A DNA stretch of 51,538 bases from a virus. Made by a program: the position numbers and the translations under genes. This document shows, piece after piece, positions 46,538 to 51,538 of this stretch (positions within the stretch are counted from its first letter, which is position 1; the number at the start of each line of letters is the position of its first letter). The notes beneath the pieces were generated by a model. It was given only the letters and a program-made list of their open reading frames with translations, was not told where the DNA came from and did not search any database. The stretch covers positions 1 through 51,538 of IMG/VR virus record IMGVR_UViG_3300026078_000021; one strand, given 5' to 3'.

Positions 46538-49216
46538 TTAGTCCAGGACCCACACGGCGGTCGGGATGGTGGTGCCGCTGGAGGTGTTGATCTTGACGTA
46601 TTGGCCCGGTCCGACGCGCACCGGGAACGGCACGCTGATCGTCCCGGCGGCGGTGAAGTCAGCCACCGTGCTCACCGCCGGCACCGAGTTGCCGCCGGCG
46701 AGCGCGGAGACCTGGATGGTGGTCAGGTTCGCGCCGCCCGTCAGATACACCGTCGCGGGTCTCCAGAGGTTGTTCATCACCGCCGTGTTCGCCGACAAGG
46801 CCGGCGGGGCGGACGCGACACCCGGACTGATCTGCTCTTTGATGACGCGCGCCAGGAATCCGGTGCCGGTGGCCACCGTGATCGCGCTCGGCGAGCCGGT
46901 GATCCGGATCTCGCCCGTCAGCGTGTTCAGGCTCGCGCCGTTGCTCGGGTTGTCCCGAAACTGGATCGTGCCCTCGGTGTCCATCGTCCAGTGCACGATG
47001 GGACCGATGCTCGCCGCACCAGAACCAAACACATTGATGTGGTACGTGCACGCCTCGACGCAGAGTTGATCAAACCAGGACGCGTGCAGCGCCGAGACGG
47101 TCCCGGACGCGGCCGAGTCGCCGTAGGCGCCGCACGGGCAGATCCCCGACCAGCAGTACAGGATCGTCACGTCGTTGCCGACGGTGTGCTCCATGGCCAC
47201 CAGGCCGTAGGTGTATCCGCCGTTGCATACCACGTTGTTGAGATAGTTGCTGGCGTTGTTCCCGTTCGACGGCATCAGCAGCCCGACGGCCAGGCCGCCG
47301 GCAAGCAGGGTGACGTTCGTGAAGTCGCCGTTGTTGCCGTTGAAAAGTTCGATCACACCGGTGGTGCCGTAGGTGAAGTTCCTCGCGTGGAACCTGGCGA
47401 TCCCGAACATGTTCGCGGCCGAATACGTCCAACCCGAGTTGCTGTGTGTGGTCAGGATGCTGATGTCCTGGAAGACCACGCACGTGTTCGAGTACAGCGG
47501 CGTCGGGGTGCCGACACCGTAGCCGTTCTTGCCGGTGCCCCCGCCGATCACGGACGGGTTACCGCCGAAGCCACCGCTCAAACCGTTGATGCTGTTGGAC
47601 TGGGCGGTGGACGAGGTGAACACCCCGAACGAGACGATCGGCGAACCGCTCAGCGCCGGGTAGGTGCTGTTCCAGTACCGCGTCTGGCCGCCGTCGCCGA
47701 CACCCCGGAAGATCAACGTGACCGCGCTGTTGTGCTCGGCGTTGACCGGGATCGTCAACTGGCTGTTATAGACAGCGTTGGTTCCGTCGGTGTTCTTCAG
47801 CACGCCGCCGATCGCGTAGAACAAACCGGCCGGGGCGGGGAAGAACACCTCGCCGACGCCGTGCGTGCCCGCGTAGGTGTTCGCGGACGCGATCGTGCTC
47901 TGGACGGCGGCGGTGTCATCGGTGCCCCACAAAACCTGGAGCCCGCTCGCGGTCTGGGTTGGTGTCGTGTTGAACGTCGCGGTGAACGAGGTCGAGGAGT
48001 TCACGGCGGTGATCGTGCCGACGGCGGTGGTCTGCCCGGAGGTGCTGCGGTCCTGGAGGGCGTTCTTCACCGCGACGACCTTGCCCACGTCGCCTGCGGT
48101 CAGCACCGCCTCGCCGATGGTGACGGTGCTGGAGGAGGCGGTGGTGGCGCCGGTGTTCGACAGCTTCCCGTCGCCTTTCGCGCCGGCCGCCATGACGCTG
48201 AAGCGCCACGCCTCCAACGGGTGCGTGTGGCCGCCGTCCGCCGCCAGGCCCGTCGCCCCGGCGTTCGCCGTGCCCTGCGGTTGCAGATCGGAGGCGTTGC
48301 CGTCCAGACGCAGCGCGCCCTGGGCGCCGGTGGTGCCGGTGGGCAGGTCCCCGGCCGCGATAGCGGCCAGCGACGCGTTGGTGCCATCGGAGCGCAAATA
48401 GTGCCCGGAGGACTGACTACCCGTCAGAGCATTGATGGCCGCCTGCTGCGAGCCCTGGCCGGTGCCGCCCTGGGTGATGGCGAGCGTGCCGGTGACGTCC
48501 GCCGCCTGGAGGCCGGAGAGCGCCGCGTTGGTGCCATCGGACCTTAGATACTTGCCGCTGGACTGCGCGCCAGTGAGGGAGTTGATCGCAGCCTGTTGTG
48601 TCGCAGCCGCCGTACCGCCCTGCGCGAGCGGCAGCGGGGCAGACAGGTGTGTGCCGACCACCTGCGGGCTGGCGTTCGTGCCGCCCAGGTCGCCGGCGAT
48701 CTGCACTCCGCCGGCGGGAGCGGCCCACGTGCCGTCGGCGCGCAGGAAATCCGCCGTGCCCCCCGGCGGGGTCGCGATGCTGGTCGGGCCGAGCGCGAAG
48801 CCACCTGTAAACGTGTTGGTGCCGGTCCACGTGTTGGCCAGGGCCAGCACGCCGAACGGGGAGACCGTCGGCAGCGTCGTGACGGGGGCGATCGCTGCCA
48901 GGTCAACGGTCGCGCCGAGCGTGTGCGGCAGCGAGATCAGGTACTGGCGGCTATCACCGCTGACCGTCTCAACGACCGTGTACACGAAGCCGGTCGGGGA
49001 GAGCGTGGTGTTGTCGGTGCACGGCAGTACCACGCTGAACGCGCCGTTGGACAGGGTCGCGGTGACGGTGACGCCGGAGAGGAACGCCGGCGCGGTCGGG
49101 TCCGCGAACGGGCTGGCAGAGGCGATGAACTGGACGGTGCCGGACAGCGCGTTGCCCTGAAGGTCGTAGAAACTGCCGGTGACCGTGATCGTCGTGACGT
49201 TACCGGGCAGGCTCAC
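46538..49216 (-). CDS. large tail fibre or spike with beta-helix region
   Basis: An 892-residue protein. The start (TTITVTGSFYDLQGNALSGT) is an Ig-like strand region for attachment. Residues about 180-290 hold near-copies of a unit: QGGTAAATQQAAINSLTGAQ and QGGTGQGSQQAAINALTGSQ, each followed by SSG.YLRSDGTNA; this is typical of phage fibres. Residues about 330-780 fit a right-handed beta helix (DDTAAVQSTIASANTYAG, VGEVFFPAPAG, then Asn/Thr-rich rungs). The C-terminus (about 800-892) is a separate beta domain. No catalytic motif can be assigned. It lies upstream of the terminase genes, far from the other tail genes. GTG 49216 overlaps the previous gene by 17 bp. Confidence 0.8.
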   Translation of the reverse strand: MSLPGNVTTITVTGSFYDLQGNALSGTVQFIASASPFADPTAPAFLSGVTVTATLSNGAFSVVLPCTDNTTLSPTGFVYTVVETVSGDSRQYLISLPHTLGATVDLAAIAPVTTLPTVSPFGVLALANTWTGTNTFTGGFALGPTSIATPPGGTADFLRADGTWAAPAGGVQIAGDLGGTNASPQVVGTHLSAPLPLAQGGTAAATQQAAINSLTGAQSSGKYLRSDGTNAALSGLQAADVTGTLAITQGGTGQGSQQAAINALTGSQSSGHYLRSDGTNASLAAIAAGDLPTGTTGAQGALRLDGNASDLQPQGTANAGATGLAADGGHTHPLEAWRFSVMAAGAKGDGKLSNTGATTASSSTVTIGEAVLTAGDVGKVVAVKNALQDRSTSGQTTAVGTITAVNSSTSFTATFNTTPTQTASGLQVLWGTDDTAAVQSTIASANTYAGTHGVGEVFFPAPAGLFYAIGGVLKNTDGTNAVYNSQLTIPVNAEHNSAVTLIFRGVGDGGQTRYWNSTYPALSGSPIVSFGVFTSSTAQSNSINGLSGGFGGNPSVIGGGTGKNGYGVGTPTPLYSNTCVVFQDISILTTHSNSGWTYSAANMFGIARFHARNFTYGTTGVIELFNGNNGDFTNVTLLAGGLAVGLLMPSNGNNASNYLNNVVCNGGYTYGLVAMEHTVGNDVTILYCWSGICPCGAYGDSAASGTVSALHASWFDQLCVEACTYHINVFGSGAASIGPIVHWTMDTEGTIQFRDNPSNGASLNTLTGEIRITGSPSAITVATGTGFLARVIKEQISPGVASAPPALSANTAVMNNLWRPATVYLTGGANLTTIQVSALAGGNSVPAVSTVADFTAAGTISVPFPVRVGPGQYVKINTSSGTTIPTAVWVLD

Positions 49217-49718
49217 CGGTCACCTCCAGGGCGAACGGGCGCATGGTGTTGCGCGCGGCGAGCATGCCCGGGGTGACGGCAGCCGGTGAGCCCTGGCCGC
49301 ACAGCCAGTCGACGCCTGCGGCCTGCCCGCATGCGGCGACGACCTGCGAGCAGATCATGGCGCGCTCGTTGTCGGCGGCGCGGGTGAGCCACCGCCAGCG
49401 CAGTCCGAGCGCGGACAGGCCCAGGCGCACGATGTCCAGGTAGCCGTAGGGCACGCCGAGCAGCGCGGTGGCTTTGGCCACGACGCGCTTGCGCTGCTCG
49501 TCGGTAAGGCTCTCGTCGGTGTCGGCGAGCATCGGGTAGCCGGCGTAGGTGCTCAGCGGGACCTCGCGGCAGCCGCCGGGCTGCGCTTCGATGATGCGCC
49601 CATCGCCGGCGTAGATGAACGCGTGGTCGTAGGGGGAGCGGGTGAACAGGCGAATGGAGAGGGGCACGAACCCGTGGGTGCGTACGCACACGTAGGTGCC
49701 GGGCAGCAGGTCAGCCAC
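49200..49718 (-). CDS. permuted NlpC/P60 (YiiX-like) hydrolase
   Basis: A 172-residue protein. The His part comes first (SPYDHAFIYAGDGRIIEAQP, near 28-47) and the Cys part later (RAMICSQVVAACGQAAG, near 120-136). This order marks the circularly permuted papain-like group (YiiX/YebB type). Family members cut amide or lipid-amide bonds, including cell-wall peptides. It is the first gene of the late block and precedes the large fibre, so a role in wall passage at infection or in lysis is possible. GTG 49718 is preceded by a G-rich stretch. Confidence 0.72.
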   Translation of the reverse strand: MADLLPGTYVCVRTHGFVPLSIRLFTRSPYDHAFIYAGDGRIIEAQPGGCREVPLSTYAGYPMLADTDESLTDEQRKRVVAKATALLGVPYGYLDIVRLGLSALGLRWRWLTRAADNERAMICSQVVAACGQAAGVDWLCGQGSPAAVTPGMLAARNTMRPFALEVTGEPAR

Positions 49719-49767
49719 ACCACCCCCGGAGCTGTGTTGTTATTGGGCTGTTCCTGCACGAGGAATG

Positions 49768-49808
49768 ACGGTGCCCCCGCGTAGCTGTCCGCCACGCGGG
49801 GGCACCGT
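49768..49808. promoter_or_regulatory. 15-bp perfect inverted repeat ahead of the late block
   Basis: ACGGTGCCCCCGCGT and ACGCGGGGGCACCGT flank an 11-nt loop. It lies 50 bp upstream of the first late gene (-) and 26 bp before the + strand gene at 49834. It may be a bidirectional insulator or terminator, or an RNA element in the late leader. No clear -35/-10 pair for the late operon was found nearby. Confidence 0.5.
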
Positions 49809-49820
49809 GCTGTCTGGCGG

Positions 49821-49833
49821 TATGATCGATGTC
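49821..49833 (+). promoter_or_regulatory. -10 box for a probable leaderless zinc-ribbon gene
   Basis: TATGAT (49821-49826) lies 7 nt before ATG 49834, with no ribosome binding site between. No good -35 box is seen. Confidence 0.45.
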
Positions 49834-50163
49834 ATGTGCCGGTACGCGCAGGGCAGGATCTACAAGACGCACTGGGTGTGCACCCGTTGCCGGGTCTCGT
49901 TCAAGTACCTGCCGGACTACGTCGTCGTCTCACTGCTGGACGCCTCGATCGAGCGGATCGAGGCGCGCCGCTGCCCGCACTGCGGGCTGGCGATGATCGA
50001 CGCCGGCCGGGATCTGGCGGTGCCGCGCAAGGCTGATAGGGCCGGATGGCGCACGCTGGTCGCGCTTTTGGAGCGCGGGGTGCGGTTCCACAGTTGCGGC
50101 TGCACGGGCCCGGGTTACCGTCCGCGCACGCCGGGACAGTTGCGGCGCTGGGCGCCCACGTAG
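49834..50163 (+). CDS. zinc-ribbon protein common in actinophages
   Basis: A 109-residue protein. It has CTRC near 16-19 with FKYLPDY after it, CPHCG near 49-53, and a Cys-x-Cys near 89-91 (HSCGCTGPGY). Segments GRIYKTHWVC, RCPHCGLAMIDAGRDLAVP and RTPGQLRRW match a small protein family of Streptomyces phages and plasmids. It is probably a nucleic-acid-binding accessory protein. ATG 49834 was chosen because a TATGAT box lies 7 nt upstream. It is transcribed away from the late block. Confidence 0.72.
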   Translation: MCRYAQGRIYKTHWVCTRCRVSFKYLPDYVVVSLLDASIERIEARRCPHCGLAMIDAGRDLAVPRKADRAGWRTLVALLERGVRFHSCGCTGPGYRPRTPGQLRRWAPT

Positions 50164-50236
50164 CCCGCGCGGCGTGCTACAGTATGACCGCTCCTTCTGG
50201 CGGTGGCGGACACCACGCGAGTTGGGAGTACAGCCG

Positions 50237-50298
50237 GAGGACCCCCGCGTCGTACATCGTTCTAGCCGACGAGTGCGACCAGACAGCGCGGGGGTCTT
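50237..50298. ncRNA. long structured hairpin, possible small RNA or terminator
   Basis: GACCCCCGCG (50240-50249) pairs with CGCGGGGGTC (50287-50296), extended outward with one G-U pair. Inside it GTCGTAC pairs with GTGCGAC (one G-U), and TCGT pairs with ACGA in the apex. The three nested stems make a long rod with one asymmetric bulge. It lies between the convergent genes ending at 50163 (+) and 50308 (-). A TACAGT box occurs at 50178-50183. It is not a tRNA: there is no T-arm sequence. Confidence 0.45.
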
Positions 50299-50307
50299 CT
50301 GTCGTCC

Positions 50308-50787
50308 TCAGCGCACCGGGGCGTCCAACTCGATCAGCGGGCGCAACTCGGCGTGCGGGACGAAGAACGCCGGGGCCCGGCCGCCGTGCTCGCGCAGCCA
50401 CTGCGGGCGTTTCGCATCCCGCCCGAATATCCACCCGTGGATTTGGAAGCGCGGCAGCGTACCGGTCACCAGGATGAACCGGTCGTCGTCGCGGTCATCC
50501 TCGCGCACGATCAACTCATAGTCGTGGCGTGAACGGGTGCGCACCTGAAGCGTGCCGACGTCCCCGCCCGCCTTGAAGGTGCCCACCGGCATCTGCCAGT
50601 AGCGGTCGAGAGCTTTCGCGGCGGCCATCTCGCCGGCCGCGCCCTCGATATGCAGCGTCCAGGAGTCCTCGCCACCGGCGCCGTGCTTATCGGCCAGCCC
50701 GCGCGTGAGGGCATCGATCTGCCGCTCGGCACCGGTGAGGATCGCCGCGCGGGCCTCCGTCGGCGTCAGGGTGATCGAAACGGCCAT
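50308..50787 (-). CDS. conserved phage protein, possible PD-(D/E)XK-like fold
   Basis: A 159-residue protein. It reads SWTLHIEGAAGEMAAAKALD, FKAGGDVGTLQVRTRSRHDY, FILVTGTLPRFQIHGWIFG and FFVPHAELRPLIEL. The order of an early Glu (GAAGEMA), GDVG, then QVRTR (in place of a usual xExK) resembles the core of the PD-(D/E)XK nuclease superfamily; the family occurs widely in environmental phages. The activity is unproven. On the - strand TTGCTA (50822-50817), a 17-bp spacer and TACTCT (50799-50794) lie 6 nt before ATG 50787, so the transcript is probably leaderless. Confidence 0.7.
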   Translation of the reverse strand: MAVSITLTPTEARAAILTGAERQIDALTRGLADKHGAGGEDSWTLHIEGAAGEMAAAKALDRYWQMPVGTFKAGGDVGTLQVRTRSRHDYELIVREDDRDDDRFILVTGTLPRFQIHGWIFGRDAKRPQWLREHGGRAPAFFVPHAELRPLIELDAPVR

Positions 50788-50793
50788 GGCCGC

Positions 50794-50822
50794 AGAGTAA
50801 AGCCCCTGCGGCCATGTAGCAA
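50794..50822 (-). promoter_or_regulatory. leftward promoter of the 50787 gene
   Basis: TTGCTA (50822-50817), a 17-bp spacer and TACTCT (50799-50794), then 6 nt to ATG. This is one of the best-formed leaderless promoters in the window. Confidence 0.6.
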
Positions 50823-50838
50823 CGCTCGTATCTAAAGA

Positions 50839-51414
50839 CTATTCCATACTGTCGAGCGCTTTCCTGGCCAGGGACGAGAGCCCCTCCAAACCCTCGGCGA
50901 GCGAAGCGAGTGCTTCGCGCGCCTTGGCGCGGGTCTCGCGGCTGCGTGAAGCCACCATCTCGTCGATCACGCGCTGGATATCCGCATACGGGTCCTGCTG
51001 CGGCGCCTGGTCGACGACCTGCGGTGCGTCCTGGGCGGCCTGCTCGACCGGCACAGGGACCGGCACGGGGACCGGCCCGTTCCAGGTGTCCGAGACCCAG
51101 AACTTAGACGGCTTCTGGTTGGCTCCCGGCTTGAGCAGCGCCACGTTCACCGCGCTGTAGAGGCGGTCACGGACGGCGTTCCACGCGGCGGCTGTCCCGT
51201 TCACGCTCAGGTGCGGCCACCACTCGCGGATCAGTTTCGACGCGCTGCCGTACCACCACACGCCGGGTCGGCCGTTGTATTTGCGTTCCCCGGGATCGGC
51301 GGTCTCGCGCATGTGGTGCCAGATGGCGTATGCGGCGGCGGCGTAGTCCTGCTCGGGGGAGGAGGGCCTGGAGGCTGGCACTGTGGCGGGCGCCGGGTCG
51401 TCTATGCTTGTCAT
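50839..51414 (-). CDS. hypothetical protein with Pro-Val linker
   Basis: A 191-residue protein. The first 110 residues contain YAAAAYAIWHHMRETADPG, VWWYGSASKLIREWWPHL and AWNAVRDRLYSAVNVALLK, a helical, Trp-rich domain of a winged-helix-like size. A PVPVPVPVPV linker follows near 114-123, then a helical C-terminus (IQRVIDEMVASRSRETRAK). TAATGT (51426-51421) lies 6 nt before ATG 51414, with CAGACA 17 bp further up, so it also looks leaderless. The function is unknown. Confidence 0.65.
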   Translation of the reverse strand: MTSIDDPAPATVPASRPSSPEQDYAAAAYAIWHHMRETADPGERKYNGRPGVWWYGSASKLIREWWPHLSVNGTAAAWNAVRDRLYSAVNVALLKPGANQKPSKFWVSDTWNGPVPVPVPVPVEQAAQDAPQVVDQAPQQDPYADIQRVIDEMVASRSRETRAKAREALASLAEGLEGLSSLARKALDSME

Positions 51415-51420
51415 GCCACC

Positions 51421-51449
51421 ACATTAGTCATATCGGTGCGCCGTGTCTG
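51421..51449 (-). promoter_or_regulatory. leftward promoter of the 51414 gene
   Basis: CAGACA (51449-51444), a 17-bp spacer and TAATGT (51426-51421), then 6 nt to ATG 51414. Confidence 0.5.
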
Positions 51450-51455
51450 CCACGG

Positions 51456-51538
51456 CTACTTGAGCAGTTCGAGAAAGTCGCGGAACTCTCGCGCGCGGGT
51501 TTCCAACCACTCCGCCGTGCCCTCCATCAGGTCTCGCG
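51456..51538 (-). CDS. 3' end of a gene cut by the window edge
   Basis: One - strand frame is open from the edge and ends at TAG (51458-51456). It reads RDLMEGTAEWLETRAREF and then RDFLELLK. The composition is that of an ordinary helical protein. Only 26 residues are visible and no family can be given. An internal ATG (in DLMEG) could also be a start. Confidence 0.45.
   Translation of the reverse strand, partial: RDLMEGTAEWLETRAREFRDFLELLK

Noticed and set aside
49553-49795. - strand frame starting at 49795 (MADSYAGAPSF) before the NlpC-like gene
   Set aside because: Its first 30 codons look plausible, but it runs on out of frame across the hydrolase gene and becomes Pro/Ser-rich, and the hairpin at 49768-49808 overlaps its start.
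50237-50298. tRNA gene
   Set aside because: No T-arm, anticodon arm or acceptor pairing of tRNA type; the nested stems form one rod.
1-51538. Joining the two window ends as a closed circle
   Set aside because: The cut frame at 1-36 would stop three codons past the junction, out of phase with the frame ending at 51456, and no terminal overlap is visible. The ends are left open.
1-51538. CRISPR array, insertion sequence or integrase/attachment site
   Set aside because: No regularly spaced repeats, no transposase ends and no tyrosine or serine recombinase gene were seen.

Overview
The window looks like most or all of a tailed phage (siphovirus) genome of about 51.5 kb that infects an actinobacterium, probably Streptomyces or a close relative. 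The signs are very high G+C, many GTG starts, a WhiB-family protein, a DUF397 protein, a GntR-type regulator, HK97-type head genes, a 1159-residue tape measure protein and a DUF1906-type endolysin. No integrase, DNA polymerase, tRNA or CRISPR array was found. Genes are cut at both edges, so the ends of the molecule are not resolved.

Layout. (1) 1-10.6 kb, mostly + strand: control and replication. It holds a cut leftward gene, a GntR-like regulator, an initiator gene with iteron-like repeats inside it, a DnaC-like helicase loader, zinc-finger, WhiB and degenerate HNH proteins, a divergent control region at 4.99-5.23 kb between an AlpA-like double winged-helix gene (-) and a ParB-like gene (+), a run of small membrane proteins, a metallophosphoesterase and winged-helix proteins. 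(2) 10.7-49.7 kb, almost all - strand: one long late block. In its direction of transcription (right to left) it holds a permuted NlpC-like hydrolase, a large tail fibre or spike, TerS, a DNA methyltransferase, TerL, accessory genes, a portal-MuF-ParB fusion, a HAD phosphatase, a protease/zinc-ribbon/scaffold fusion, the major capsid protein (MCP), decoration and connector genes, the tail tube, tail chaperones with a frameshift, the tape measure, tail hub, three related fibre genes plus a beta-helix spike, a C1q-like tip, two holin-type proteins, the endolysin and a DUF397 protein. A terminator at 10658-10705 closes it. (3) 49.8-51.5 kb: a zinc-ribbon gene on +, then a structured RNA element and leftward early-type genes.

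The most striking feature is at 31.07-33.66 kb. The MCP gene is split near its 3' end by a 298-nt group I intron on the - strand. P, Q, R and S elements and P1 to P9 can all be drawn, and splicing restores a 594-residue reading frame. The intron carries no endonuclease. A free-standing LAGLIDADG homing endonuclease lies on the opposite strand immediately beyond exon 2, and its stop codon overlaps the MCP stop codon. This arrangement fits collaborative homing, in which a separate endonuclease gene and an intron move together.

Other notable points: a lambda-O-like set of about five 12-bp repeats inside the initiator gene; a set of nine TANNNT boxes 6-7 nt before ATG codons without ribosome binding sites (probable leaderless transcripts), contrasting with late genes that mostly use GTG after a conserved AAAGGAGTTGTGTG-type initiation site; and three promoters that share GCTTGACACRG.
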